Below are positions 7,543-16,481 of a DNA stretch of 43,778 nt, in pieces. Origin of the DNA: CAZJHD01 sp964545855. GTDB taxonomy: Bacteria; Planctomycetota; UBA1135; JACQFD01. The notes under the pieces are model-generated. The model saw only the letters and a program-made list of their open reading frames with translations, was not told the origin of the DNA and did not search any database. Positions within the stretch are counted from its first letter, which is position 1; each line of letters starts with the position of its first letter. Where the stretch lies: assembly GCA_964545855.1 (NCBI GenBank), contig CAZJHD010000035.1:1-43778 (forward strand). The letters run 5' to 3'. A program made the position numbers and the translations under genes.

Positions 7543-8913
7543 CTACCGCGCCTTCGCCGATCCGGTCGCCGCGACGCGCACGTCGGCGCGCGCGACCTCG
7601 ACGCCCGAAGCGTCCTCCGAGACGAGCCGGTGCTCCCCCGGCGGGAGCCACAGGACGGGCACGTCGGCGCCGGCGCGGATCTCGACCTGATCGACGGGGA
7701 CGGCATTGGCCGGCTCGCTCGCGCGCTGCGCGCGCACGAGGAGGCGGCGCCTCGGCGGCACGAGCGAGCCGGGGATCTCGACCTCGACGCGCAGGCCGCC
7801 GAGGCGCAACCACTCGGGCCGTCCGCGGCGCAGCACGGTGCGCGGCGAGAAGACGGTCACGTCGTGGGCGCCGCGCCGCGCGCTCCAGAGGGCTCCTTTG
7901 CGTCGAAAGACCGTCGGCTCGGAGAATGCGTGGTGCTCGGCGGCGAAGCGGTAGACCGGATGCTCGCGCGCGGGGCCGCCGTGCTCGGTCATGACGGTCT
8001 GGTCGACGGTGAGCGGATCGATGCCGCTCAGGTCGCGGAGTTGCTGCGCCATCGTGGGCCGGCCGGCGACGGTGCCGGTCTCGTTCACGTGGCCGTAGCC
8101 CGCATGCACGACGAGCCGCGCTTCGGGCGCATCGCGCAGCACGCGCTCGAAGAGGTTCTTCGCCTGCTCGTGCTCGCGGTCGACGCCGCGACCGAACTCC
8201 TCGCTCTCGTAGGCGACGACGCGGAAGCCGAGCGTGAGCGCGGTGCGCACCAGGTCGCCGTAGAGCGGCTCGACGACGTAGGCTCCGCTCGCGGCCGTCG
8301 GGCACCCGCGCTCGGCGAGGCCGCGGTCGGACGCGTAGAGGGTCTCGGCGGCGAAGTGGGTGAAGCCGCGCGCGCGGAGGAGATGCAGCAGGCGCAACGT
8401 GAACGCGCGGTGCTGGGGCACGTGGTGCGCTTCGTTCACGAGGACGAGCCGCCGGTCGCGCGCCTCCTCGGCGACGGCGGCGAGCGCGTCGACGGGCTCG
8501 TATCCCTCGAGTGTGCGCGCCGCCGACGCGGGGATGGCCGGCGCGGACGCGGGCACCGACGCGGCCGCTCCTTCGGGATCTGCGCCGAGGTCGGAGTAGC
8601 GAAGGGCGTCGGCGACGTTGCCCGCGCGCGCGCTCGCGATGGAGAGCATGTCGGCGAGCATCTGCCGCGCGGGTCCGCCCTTGGCGAAGAGCTCGCCCTC
8701 CAGGGCGCGCAGCGCCTCGAGTTCGCTGAGGAGATTGCCCTTCTCGCGCGCCGCGCGCGTCCGGTCGTCGATGGCCCGCGCGGCGGCGTTCGCCTCGTCG
8801 AGCATCCGCCGCATCGCGTCGGCGTCGGTCGGAACGTCCTGGGCGATGGCGTCCGCGCCCGCGAAAGCGGAGGCGAAGAGAGCCAGGGCGGAAACAGATC
8901 GAGGGACACCCAT
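7543..8913 (-). CDS. secreted protein resembling the Tiki/EreA/ChaN enzyme superfamily
   Basis: A 456-residue exported protein with a signal peptide (ALALFASAFAGADA, cleavage near AIA-QD). The start at 8913 is supported by CCGGAG about seven bases upstream. After a helical N-terminal region rich in alanine, residues about 155-195 read LVLVNEAHHVPQHRAF and LLRARGFTHFAAETLY, and later comes LVVHAGYGHVNE followed by MAQQLRDLSGIDPLT. A histidine/glutamate EAHH box, a second FAAE box and a GH box in this order are the hallmark of the superfamily that groups EreA erythromycin esterases, ChaN haem proteins, TraB/GumN and Tiki. The C-terminal 110 residues form a separate beta-rich part. Enzyme activity and substrate are unknown; an antibiotic role should not be assumed. 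It ends 21 bases from the convergent HNH gene. Confidence 0.6.
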   Translation of the reverse strand: MGVPRSVSALALFASAFAGADAIAQDVPTDADAMRRMLDEANAAARAIDDRTRAAREKGNLLSELEALRALEGELFAKGGPARQMLADMLSIASARAGNVADALRYSDLGADPEGAAASVPASAPAIPASAARTLEGYEPVDALAAVAEEARDRRLVLVNEAHHVPQHRAFTLRLLHLLRARGFTHFAAETLYASDRGLAERGCPTAASGAYVVEPLYGDLVRTALTLGFRVVAYESEEFGRGVDREHEQAKNLFERVLRDAPEARLVVHAGYGHVNETGTVAGRPTMAQQLRDLSGIDPLTVDQTVMTEHGGPAREHPVYRFAAEHHAFSEPTVFRRKGALWSARRGAHDVTVFSPRTVLRRGRPEWLRLGGLRVEVEIPGSLVPPRRRLLVRAQRASEPANAVPVDQVEIRAGADVPVLWLPPGEHRLVSEDASGVEVARADVRVAATGSAKAR

Positions 8914-9004
8914 GCGATCTCCGGAGAGAGGCCGCTCTCTACATCACCGGCGCGGGCTGGTTGGCGCGCGCGCGGATACGATCTTGGTCCCGGAGGCTCC
9001 CTCG

Positions 9005-11593
9005 ATGCATCGGATTCCTCGCGCGCTCGCGTCCTTCGCGGTCCTCGGCGTCCTCGCTCCCTCGGCCCTCGCCCAGGGCGGTCCGCTCTTCCCCGGTGCG
9101 AGCTACGGGCCGCCGGGCTCGGCGGTCTTCACGGGCGACGTGACGGGCGACGGTCGCACCGATCTCCTCGCGGTCGCGCTGGGCCTCACGGGGATCCACT
9201 TGGTCCCGAGCCTCGGCGGAGGCGCCTTCGGAACGCCCGTCTTCCTCCCTTCGCCGCAGACGCGCTTCCTCGTGCTCGGCGACCTCGACCACGACGGCGA
9301 CCTCGATCTCGTCTCGAGCGAGCTCTCGTCGAGCACGATGACGGTGCGCACGAACGACGGCTCGGGCGGCTTCGGCCACGGCACGAAGTACCAAGGCCTC
9401 GGCGCGCCGCGCGACCTGATCCTCGCGGACGTGAACGGCGACGCGAACCTCGACGTCCTCGTCGACGCCTTCACGACGAACAGCCTCCGCATCGCGTTCG
9501 GCGACGGCGCCGGAGGCTTCGGCCCGCCGTCGATCCTCCCGGCGCAGGACCTCTCCGCCTTCGCCGTGGCCGATCTGAACGGTGACACGTTCCTCGACCT
9601 CCTCCTCGCGATCGGCGGTCCGTTGCGGATCGAGGCGCGGCTTTGGAACGGCGCAGGAGGATTCGGCGCCGCGGCGGCGACGATCGCGACGGGCTTCGTG
9701 TCGAACCTCGCGTCGGCGGACATCGACAACGACGGCGCCGCGGACGCCCTCTGGACGGAGCTGCAGCTGGGGTCGGCGCGCGGCAACGGCTCCGGCGGCT
9801 TCTTCCCGAAGGCGACGTTCCCCTCGATCGTGAACTCCCAGCTCCTCGCCGTCACGGACGCCGACAGCGACGGGAACCCGGACGTGGTCCTCGCCGGTCC
9901 CGTGCAGACGCAGAGCGTCGGGGTGCTCCCGGGCCTCGGGAACGGCGGCTTCGGTCCGACGCAGGTGCACGGCGGCTTCTCGGCGAACGGCGCGGCGCTC
10001 GACGACCTCGACGGCGACGGGATCGCGGACCTCGCGATCGCCTCGGACGCGAGCCCCTGGCTTCGCGGCGACGGCGCCGGAGGCTTCGAGCGTCCGGTGG
10101 TCGTGATCATCGGCAGCAAGCCGCAGCGTGTCGCGGTGGCGGACCTCGACGAGGACGGCGCGCCCGACTTCGCGGCGGTGAACGCCGACAGCGTCGACAT
10201 CTTCCAGCCGGGTCCCCGGGTGGTGACGCGCCGCGGCGACGGAGCCTTCGGGTTCTCGGGCGGAGGATCGCAGACGCTCGCAATGACTCCGCGCGGCCTC
10301 GCCGCCGCAGACGTGGACGGCGACGGCCGCCGCGAGCTCGTGGCGCTCGACGTCGGCATCGTCTTCTTCCCGCCGAACCTGCTCCTCGCCGTGATCCCGG
10401 TGGACGCGAGCGGCGTCCCGGGCACACCGGCGAGCTCGGGAAACGTCTCGGGAACGAATCTCCTGCCCACGGGGCTCTCGATGGTGGATCTCGACGGCGA
10501 CGGTCGCGCGGACGCGGTCTGCCCCGACAGCGCCGCGGCGCGCTTCGCGGTGCTCTCCGGAATGGCGGGCGGCGCCTTCGGAGCGCCGATCTTCTGGCCG
10601 GCCTCCGGCGCCGCGACGGCCAGCGCGGATCCCGTCGTCGCCGACCTGACCGGCGACGGGCGCCCGGACGTGGCCTTCGCCTCGACCAGCGCGCAGCTCG
10701 TGACCGTGGTCCCGGGCCTCGGCGGCGGCGCCTTCGCCGCGCCGACCTCGATCCCGACGGCGCCCGGACCGGGACCCATCGCGGCGGGCGACCTCGACCG
10801 CAACGGCACGCTCGACCTCGCCGTCGCCCACTCGGCGGGCGGGATCACGCTCCTCGTGAACGGCGGAGGCGGCGCCTTCGCCGCGGGCTCGTCGCTCGCA
10901 TCGCCGGCGCAGCCGACATCGCTCGCGATCGCCGACCTCGACGGCGACGGCCTCGCCGATCTGGCGCTCGCCGAGCGGACGAACGACGAGGTGGTCGTCT
11001 GGCTCGGCACCGGGGGAGGCGCCTTCGCGTCGCCCGTCGGCTACGGCGCCGGCGCCGATCCCGGCCACGTCCGCGTGGGCGACGCGGATCTCGACGGCCG
11101 GCCCGACCTCTTCGTCGCCGGCTGGAACGGCTCCGCCGTCTTCGTCTTGCCGAACCTGCGGAGCCTCCCCGCGGGCGCCGTGCCCTTCGGCACGGGCACG
11201 CCGGGCTGCGACGGTGTCCAAGCTCTCGGCGTCCATCCGGAGCCGAAGATCGGGACGCCCGACTTCGTCGTCACGTCGACGAACGCGCCGCCGCTCTCGC
11301 TCGGCCTCCTGATCGCCACCGACGTGGCCGACCTCGCGGGCTCCGATCCCTTCGGCATCGACACGATCCTCCACGTCGACCTGTTCGGCGCGATGGAGAT
11401 CTACGCCTTCGATCTCTACAGCGACGCCTCGGGTACGGCCGTGGCGCTCGACCCGCTGCCGAACGACCCGCAGCTCGTCGGCCGGACCTTCGCGAAGCAG
11501 GCGATCTGGGTCTGGGCGGGCACCGCGACCTGCATGCCCTCCACCTTCGGCCTCAGTTCCTCGCGCGGGCTTCTGCTCACGATCGGCGCGTAG
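9005..11593 (+). CDS. secreted FG-GAP/VCBS propeller protein with 14 calcium-type motifs
   Basis: An 862-residue exported protein. The start at 9005 has GGAGG at 8992-8996 and opens a signal peptide (ALASFAVLGVLAPSALA-QG). The body carries fourteen D-x-[DNT]-x-[DN]-x-x-x-[DE] loops (for example DVTGDGRTDLL, DLDHDGDLDLV, DLDGDGIADLA, DADLDGRPDLF), each followed by a GGGAFG-like turn. Fourteen units suggest two seven-bladed propellers, each blade holding a Ca2+-binding loop. The last 136 residues (from PFGTGTPGC) form the same C-terminal module seen at the end of the protein at 1230-2864, with conserved PGC, PNDP and a second cysteine. It is likely a surface or extracellular adhesion/structural protein. 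Frames on the other strand through this gene are only shadows of its GC-rich repeats. Confidence 0.88.
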   Translation: MHRIPRALASFAVLGVLAPSALAQGGPLFPGASYGPPGSAVFTGDVTGDGRTDLLAVALGLTGIHLVPSLGGGAFGTPVFLPSPQTRFLVLGDLDHDGDLDLVSSELSSSTMTVRTNDGSGGFGHGTKYQGLGAPRDLILADVNGDANLDVLVDAFTTNSLRIAFGDGAGGFGPPSILPAQDLSAFAVADLNGDTFLDLLLAIGGPLRIEARLWNGAGGFGAAAATIATGFVSNLASADIDNDGAADALWTELQLGSARGNGSGGFFPKATFPSIVNSQLLAVTDADSDGNPDVVLAGPVQTQSVGVLPGLGNGGFGPTQVHGGFSANGAALDDLDGDGIADLAIASDASPWLRGDGAGGFERPVVVIIGSKPQRVAVADLDEDGAPDFAAVNADSVDIFQPGPRVVTRRGDGAFGFSGGGSQTLAMTPRGLAAADVDGDGRRELVALDVGIVFFPPNLLLAVIPVDASGVPGTPASSGNVSGTNLLPTGLSMVDLDGDGRADAVCPDSAAARFAVLSGMAGGAFGAPIFWPASGAATASADPVVADLTGDGRPDVAFASTSAQLVTVVPGLGGGAFAAPTSIPTAPGPGPIAAGDLDRNGTLDLAVAHSAGGITLLVNGGGGAFAAGSSLASPAQPTSLAIADLDGDGLADLALAERTNDEVVVWLGTGGGAFASPVGYGAGADPGHVRVGDADLDGRPDLFVAGWNGSAVFVLPNLRSLPAGAVPFGTGTPGCDGVQALGVHPEPKIGTPDFVVTSTNAPPLSLGLLIATDVADLAGSDPFGIDTILHVDLFGAMEIYAFDLYSDASGTAVALDPLPNDPQLVGRTFAKQAIWVWAGTATCMPSTFGLSSSRGLLLTIGA

Positions 11594-11604
11594 CGGAGCC
11601 GCCG

Positions 11605-12039
11605 TCAGCTCCGGCGCCGGTTGATCTCCTTGTAGAGAGCTCGCGTCACGAGCCGGCCGGCGAGCCACCGGCGGACGACGGAGGCCGGCGGGCGCCGATC
11701 GTTCTCCGGGTAGCCGTGCCAGAGCGCGTTGCCGTCGAAGTGGAAGCGGTAGACGCGCGTGCCGGCGATCGCCCAGAGAGACGGGAGCTTCTCGGCGCCG
11801 GAGGAGCGCATGAGGCTCAGCTGCTCGGGGCAGTGGAGGGCCTCCCGGAGCAGCGCCTGCGCGCGATCGAACGGGAGGTCCATCGGCGTGTCGGTCCCGC
11901 CGAAGGCGACGATCCCCGCGTGCGGCGCGGCATCGCGGTGCTTCGCGTGCCCGCCGTAGACGCGGCACGACGGGTCGTCGAGCTGGCGGCGCAGCGCGAG
12001 CCAGCGAGAATCGGTCGAGGACGAGTCGCTCTTGGCCAT
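11605..12039 (-). CDS. small cytoplasmic protein of unknown function
   Basis: A 144-residue protein from the ATG at 12039. It has no signal peptide or membrane segment. Visible features are VYGGHAKHRD, GGTDTPMDLPFDRAQAL, a CPEQLSLMRSSG stretch and a basic C-terminus (RALYKEINRRRS). The residues TRVYRFHFDGNALWHGYPE suggest a small beta-rich domain. I do not recognise the family. It is convergent with the propeller gene (11 bases between stops) and divergent from the TldD-like gene at 12263. An extended in-frame start at 12264 is not used because that stretch is low-complexity and overlaps the neighbour's control region. Confidence 0.6.
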   Translation of the reverse strand: MAKSDSSSTDSRWLALRRQLDDPSCRVYGGHAKHRDAAPHAGIVAFGGTDTPMDLPFDRAQALLREALHCPEQLSLMRSSGAEKLPSLWAIAGTRVYRFHFDGNALWHGYPENDRRPPASVVRRWLAGRLVTRALYKEINRRRS

Positions 12040-12095
12040 GGCGGCGGGGCGGGCGTCGCGCCCCGAAGGACCAGAGCGCGCCCGGTGCGAAAAGC

Positions 12096-12250
12096 GAACA
12101 GGACCTTCCGCCGGACCCGAGACCTTGACGCCGGGCGCCGCTTCCGTTCGCCTTCCGCCCTCGGCCGCCCTCGGCCGCCCTCGGCCCGTCCGCGGCTCGA
12201 CCGCGCGGGCGGCCCTTTCGCGAAGGAACTCGCGCCGATCGGTCCTGTTC
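12096..12250. promoter_or_regulatory. 10-bp inverted pair in the divergent control region
   Basis: GAACAGGACC at 12096-12105 is the exact reverse complement of GGTCCTGTTC at 12241-12250; the pair brackets almost the whole space between the divergent starts at 12039 and 12263. It could be two operator half-sites or two copies of a binding site in opposite orientation. A chance match is not excluded. Confidence 0.25.
12158..12187. repeat. three-copy 10-bp tandem repeat
   Basis: The unit CCCTCGGCCG occurs three times in a row, the last copy with one final-base change. It lies in the non-coding divergent region about 75 bases before the TldD-like start. It may be slippage in GC-rich DNA; no function is visible. 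Confidence 0.6.
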
Positions 12251-12262
12251 CCCGCCCGCCCC

Positions 12263-15200
12263 ATGAACCGACTTCCCCGCTTCGTCGTCGGCGCGCTGCT
12301 CCTGCTGCCCGCCGTTGCGTTCGCCCAGGCCGCCGAGAAGGAGAAGACCGCGCCGCGCGGGAGCGAGCAGCCGCTCCTCGCGACCCTGGCGAAGGAGGCG
12401 GACGACGCGCTCCCGCACCTGAAGTCGAGCGAGGGCCCGGCCGCCTACTACCTCGCCTACACGATCACCGACACGACGTCGCTCTCGATCGGAGCGCGCC
12501 TGGGCGCGCTGCTGGGCGACGACCGCTCGCGCGCGCGCGTGCTCGACGTGGACCTCCGCGTCGGCGACCACGCCCTCGACAACACGCGGCAGATCCGAGG
12601 CGGGCGCGGCGGCGGCGGCTTCGGCCAGGCCTTCGGCGGCGCGACGGCGATCGGCCTCGACGACGAGCCGGCGGCGATCCGCCACGCGATCTGGCGCGCC
12701 ACGAACGACGCGTTCCAGTCGGCGGTGGAGCGCTACCAGCGGGTCGTCGCGAACTCGAGGACGATGGTGGAGGAGACGGTCCCGACGGAAGACTTCTCCC
12801 ACGAGACGCCGAGCGTCCACGAGGAGCCCGACGTCACGATCACGCTCGACCGCGCGGCCTGGGAGGAGCGCGTGCGGGCCGTCTCGGCGATGGCGCTCGA
12901 GCAGCCGCGGATCGAGTCGTCCAGCGTGTCGGTGGTGGCGACGGCGGAGAACCGAAGCATGGCGTCGAGCGAGGGGACGCGCCTGAAGACCGGCCGCAAG
13001 CTCCTGCGCGTCGTGCTGTCGGCCAGCGCGAAGGCCGACGACGGCATGGACATCCAGCAGAGCTTCCTCTTCAACTCGGCGACGGAGGAGCACCTGCCGA
13101 GCGAGGCGGAGATGCGCGCGGCGATGCAGAAGGTCTTCGAGCAGGTGCTCGCGCTCCGCGAGGCACCGTTGGTGGAGCCCTACACGGGCCCGGCGATCCT
13201 GCTGAACCGCGCGAGCGGCGTCTTCTTCCACGAGATCTTCGGCCACCGCATCGAGGGCCACCGCCAGAAGAACGTCGAGGAGGGGCAGACCTTCACGAAG
13301 ATGATCGGCGAGCCGGTGCTGCCGTCGTTCCTCTCCGTGGTCGACGACCCGACGCTCGCGCGTCACGGCGAGGAAGACCTGCGCGGCTCCTACCGCTTCG
13401 ACGACGAGGGCATCCCCGCGCAGCGCGTGACGCTCGTCGAGGACGGCGTCCTCCGCACCTTCCTCCTCTCGCGCTCGCCCGTGCCCGGCTTCGAGCGCTC
13501 GAACGGCCACGGCCGCCGCGAGCCCGGCCGCGACGCGGTGTCGCGCCAGGGCAACCTGATGGTGCTCTCGAAGAACGCGATGCCCTTCGCGAAGCTCCGC
13601 GAGCGGCTGGTGGCTCTCTGCAAGGAGCAGGGGAAGCCCTACGGCTTCCTCTTCGAGGACATCACGGGCGGCTTCACGACGACGTCGCGCGGCGGCCCCC
13701 AGGCCTTCAAGGTGGAGCCCGTCGTGGTCTACCGGATCTACGCCGACGGCCGGCCCGACGAGCTCGTGCGCGGCGTCGACATCGTCGGCACGCCGCTCTC
13801 CTGCTTCTCGCGCATCGTCGCGACGAGCGACGACACGGCGGTGTTCAACGGTACCTGCGGCGCGGAGTCGGGGTGGGTGCCGGTGTCGGCGATCTCGCCG
13901 AGCATCCTCGTGGAGCAGATCGAGATCGAGAAGAAGCAGCGCTCCCAGGACCGCCCGCCGCTGCTCGCGACGCCCGTCGGCCTCGAGCCGCCGAGCCCCG
14001 AGGAGGCGGCGGGCGGCGCCGAGGCGCGCGACGTGGTGGTGCGCGCGCTCCAGGACGAGCTCGCGCGCCACGGCACGCTGAAGCTCCCGGACCTCGACGC
14101 TCCCTACTTCGTCGAGTACGCCGTGACGGAGCGCGCGTCGCATGCGATCGCGGCGACCCTCGGCGCGATCGTGCGCTCGGAGCCCTCGCGGAGCCGCACG
14201 CTCCGCACCGACGTGCGCGTCGGCTCCTACGAGCTCGACAACACGAACTTCGCGGGCGGCGGAGGCGGCTTCGCGGGCTTCGGCGGCGGTGGCCGTCGGC
14301 CGGGCGGGCTCGGCGGAGGCGGCGGCGTCGCGCTCCCGCAGGAAGACGACTACACGGCGATCCGTCAGGCCGCCTGGCGCGCGACGGACGCCGCCTACAA
14401 GGACGCCGTCGAGACGCTCGCGCAGAAGATGGCGGCCCTCGGCGGTCGCGATGCGACGGAGCGGATCGCCGACTTCGCGCCGCGCGAGGCGTCGGTCGCG
14501 GTCGGAGAGAAGGCGGCGCTCGACTTCGACGCGCCGGCTTGGGAGGCACGCCTGCGGCGCGTCTCGGCGCGCTTCCGGAATCACCGCCAGGTGGTCGACT
14601 CCGGAGCCGATCTGCAGGTCTCCGCCGACACCGACTTCCTGGTGAACACCGAGGGCACGCGCGTGCGCGCGGGCGCGCAGCGCGCGACTCTCGTTCTGCG
14701 AGCGGAGGTGCAGGCCGAGGACGGCGAGCGGATCGCCGACCGCACGGCGCTCCTCGCGCGCAACGCGGCGGGGCTCCCGTCGGAGGAGCAGCTCGTGGCC
14801 GCCGTGGACGCGCTGGCGGAGCGCCTCGCGCGCGTCGCAGCGGCGAAGCGGCTCGAGTCGTACACGGGGCCGGTGCTCTTCGACGGCATCGCGGCGCCGC
14901 AGCTCTTCCAGGCGCTCCTCGCGCGCGGCGTCGCGGCGACGCCGGCGCCCGTGGGCGGCGGCCGGCGCCGGGCCGGCGGCGGCGACGGTCTCGACAAGCT
15001 CATGGGCAAGCGCCTGCTGCCGGAGTCGTTCCAGGTGTGGGACGACCCGCGGCCCGCCGACCTCGACGGCCAGCACCTCGCGGGTCACTACGCACTCGAC
15101 GACGAGGGCGTGGCTCCCGAGCGCGTCGAGCTCGTGAAGAGCGGGAAGCTCGTCGGCATGGTGTCCTCGCGCACGCCGACGGAGCACGCGGCGTCGTCGA

Positions 15201-15712
15201 ACGGCCACGGCCGCGGCGGACGCGCGACGATCGGCGCGATGTACGTGGAGGCGGCCGGCGGCCTCGACGAGGCGGCGCTGAAGCAGGCGCTCCTCGACGC
15301 GGCGAAGGAGCAGGGGCTGAAGTACGCGCTGCGAGTGAGCGCCCTTTCCGCCGGCGGACCGGGCGGGAACCTGCAGGCTCTCATCGCGCGCGCGCGGCGC
15401 GGCGGCGGGCGCGGAGCGGGCGGCGGGGGAGGCGGCGCCGGCGGCGGCCTCGCCGATCCGCTCGTGATCACCCGGATCTCCGTCGAGGACGGCCGCGAGG
15501 AGCCCGTGCGCTCCTGCGAGTTCGACTCGGTGACCGTCGCCGCGCTGCGCGACATCGTCGCGGCGGGGAACCGGCCCGTGATCTGGAACACGACGGGCGG
15601 GGCCGGCACGTCGGTGATCGCGCCGGCGGTGATCCTCGAGTCCGTCAGTCTCTACGGCATCGAGGAGGACGCGCCGAAGAAGCCCGTGCTCCCGCCGCCG
15701 GCGGAGAGGTAG
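12263..15712 (+). CDS. secreted tandem TldD-like protein: active half fused to inactive half
   Basis: A 1149-residue exported protein (signal peptide VVGALLLLPAVAFA-QA). It is built of two homologous TldD/PmbA-type halves, about residues 30-570 and 585-1149. Shared landmarks include a VGDHALDN/VGSYELDN block, an S/NTEGTR(L/V) block, EPYTGP/ESYTGP, a VxDDP segment, a RFDDEGI/ALDDEGV block and SNGHGR. The first half has the metallopeptidase motif HEIFGHRIEGH (residues 323-333) and the cysteine of NGTCGAESG (residue 532), matching the zinc ligands of TldD. In the second half the HExxxH site is replaced by an LFQALLARG segment and the cysteine position by GGAGTS. Both halves carry glycine-rich insertions. 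TldD and TldE normally form a heterodimer of one active and one inactive subunit in the cytoplasm; this protein seems to carry both roles in one exported chain. Substrate unknown. Confidence 0.88.
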   Translation: MNRLPRFVVGALLLLPAVAFAQAAEKEKTAPRGSEQPLLATLAKEADDALPHLKSSEGPAAYYLAYTITDTTSLSIGARLGALLGDDRSRARVLDVDLRVGDHALDNTRQIRGGRGGGGFGQAFGGATAIGLDDEPAAIRHAIWRATNDAFQSAVERYQRVVANSRTMVEETVPTEDFSHETPSVHEEPDVTITLDRAAWEERVRAVSAMALEQPRIESSSVSVVATAENRSMASSEGTRLKTGRKLLRVVLSASAKADDGMDIQQSFLFNSATEEHLPSEAEMRAAMQKVFEQVLALREAPLVEPYTGPAILLNRASGVFFHEIFGHRIEGHRQKNVEEGQTFTKMIGEPVLPSFLSVVDDPTLARHGEEDLRGSYRFDDEGIPAQRVTLVEDGVLRTFLLSRSPVPGFERSNGHGRREPGRDAVSRQGNLMVLSKNAMPFAKLRERLVALCKEQGKPYGFLFEDITGGFTTTSRGGPQAFKVEPVVVYRIYADGRPDELVRGVDIVGTPLSCFSRIVATSDDTAVFNGTCGAESGWVPVSAISPSILVEQIEIEKKQRSQDRPPLLATPVGLEPPSPEEAAGGAEARDVVVRALQDELARHGTLKLPDLDAPYFVEYAVTERASHAIAATLGAIVRSEPSRSRTLRTDVRVGSYELDNTNFAGGGGGFAGFGGGGRRPGGLGGGGGVALPQEDDYTAIRQAAWRATDAAYKDAVETLAQKMAALGGRDATERIADFAPREASVAVGEKAALDFDAPAWEARLRRVSARFRNHRQVVDSGADLQVSADTDFLVNTEGTRVRAGAQRATLVLRAEVQAEDGERIADRTALLARNAAGLPSEEQLVAAVDALAERLARVAAAKRLESYTGPVLFDGIAAPQLFQALLARGVAATPAPVGGGRRRAGGGDGLDKLMGKRLLPESFQVWDDPRPADLDGQHLAGHYALDDEGVAPERVELVKSGKLVGMVSSRTPTEHAASSNGHGRGGRATIGAMYVEAAGGLDEAALKQALLDAAKEQGLKYALRVSALSAGGPGGNLQALIARARRGGGRGAGGGGGGAGGGLADPLVITRISVEDGREEPVRSCEFDSVTVAALRDIVAAGNRPVIWNTTGGAGTSVIAPAVILESVSLYGIEEDAPKKPVLPPPAER

Positions 15713-15759
15713 CGGCGCGGCGAACTCGTCCCGCTCCGCGCGTCGACGGCCACGGGCAG

Positions 15760-16197
15760 TCAGGCCGCCGCAGCATCGGGAAGGACGGTGAACCCTTCCC
15801 GGCGTGCTGCGGCGGCGAGCCGCTCGTCGAGCGTGACGAACTCCCATCCCGCCGGTTCGTCGCGCGCCGCCACGAGCGCTGCTCCGAGCTGCAGAGAGTC
15901 GGCGGCTCGGAGCGGATGGACTCGGAGGAGCCGCTTGGCGCGCTGCTTGGCAGCTCGCGCGACGAAGAGCTTGTGCGCGGAGTCCCACAGTCCCTCGAAG
16001 CGGCGGTGCACGTCGTCGACCTCTCGACGCGAAAGAGCGTTCTCGCTCACGAGGCGCTCGAACGCCGAGCACACCTCCACGTCGCTGAAGGCCCAGGCGA
16101 GGATCTCCGGGTCCGCATCGTGCAGATGCCGCAACGCGCTCGAAGCGCCGTGCTCGATGAAGAGGGCAAAGAGCGCCGAGGAGTCCCAGTACCTCAC
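15760..16197 (-). CDS. PIN-domain toxin (VapC-like ribonuclease)
   Basis: A 145-residue PIN-domain protein. The start is the GTG at 16195-16197, which overlaps the antitoxin stop as GTGA, the usual coupling in toxin-antitoxin pairs; the frame is open further upstream but that stretch is antitoxin sequence in another frame. Acidic active-site residues are visible in order: YWDSSALFALF (first Asp), DVEVCSAFERL (Glu), LRAADSLQLGAAL (Asp) and FVTLDERLAAAA (last Asp). Such proteins cut RNA, often tRNA or rRNA, with Mg2+. The partner is the 95-residue protein encoded just upstream. Convergent to the TldD-like gene, which ends 47 bases away. Toxin family firm; RNA target unknown. Confidence 0.88.
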   Translation of the reverse strand: MRYWDSSALFALFIEHGASSALRHLHDADPEILAWAFSDVEVCSAFERLVSENALSRREVDDVHRRFEGLWDSAHKLFVARAAKQRAKRLLRVHPLRAADSLQLGAALVAARDEPAGWEFVTLDERLAAAARREGFTVLPDAAAA

Positions 16198-16481
16198 CGC
16201 GCGTCGCGATCCTCGAGGAGCACCTTCACGGGATCGATGCGGCAGGGCACCGGAGGCGGCGCGAGCCATCGAGGATCGGGCGCATGCTCCGCGCGGGCCA
16301 CGAGGCCTTCCCGAATCAGGATCTCGAGGCGGGACTCGACCTTCCCTTGGCGAGCCGAGATCCCCTCGATGCGCGCGATCGGAATCGATCGCTCCATGAT
16401 CTCGACCGTCTCGCCTCTCTTGACGAGTCGGAGGTACTCGCTGAGGCGGTTCTTCAGGTCGGTGACGGAGACGCGTCGCAT
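16194..16481 (-). CDS. Phd/YefM-type antitoxin
   Basis: A 95-residue protein beginning RRVSVTDLKNRLSEYLRLV and continuing KRGETVEIMERSIPIARI, the standard N-terminal DNA-binding domain of the Phd/YefM (prevent-host-death) antitoxin family. The C-terminal half (about residues 45-95) is the likely toxin-binding tail. Its TGA stop overlaps the toxin's GTG start. By analogy it represses its own operon, probably from the AT-richer DNA upstream (16482-16560). A second, frameshifted copy of the segment around GETVEI lies at 18061-18147 on the same strand, so this locus has been duplicated or rearranged. Confidence 0.88.
   Translation of the reverse strand: MRRVSVTDLKNRLSEYLRLVKRGETVEIMERSIPIARIEGISARQGKVESRLEILIREGLVARAEHAPDPRWLAPPPVPCRIDPVKVLLEDRDAR

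Noticed and set aside
7543..8913. Erythromycin esterase (resistance gene)
   Set aside because: Only the general superfamily boxes are present; signal peptide and extra C-terminal part differ from EreA.
8939..16072. Minus-strand open frame of 2377 codons
   Set aside because: It is antisense to the propeller and TldD-like genes, is almost all Arg/Ala/Glu/Gly and shows no domain; a GC-rich shadow.
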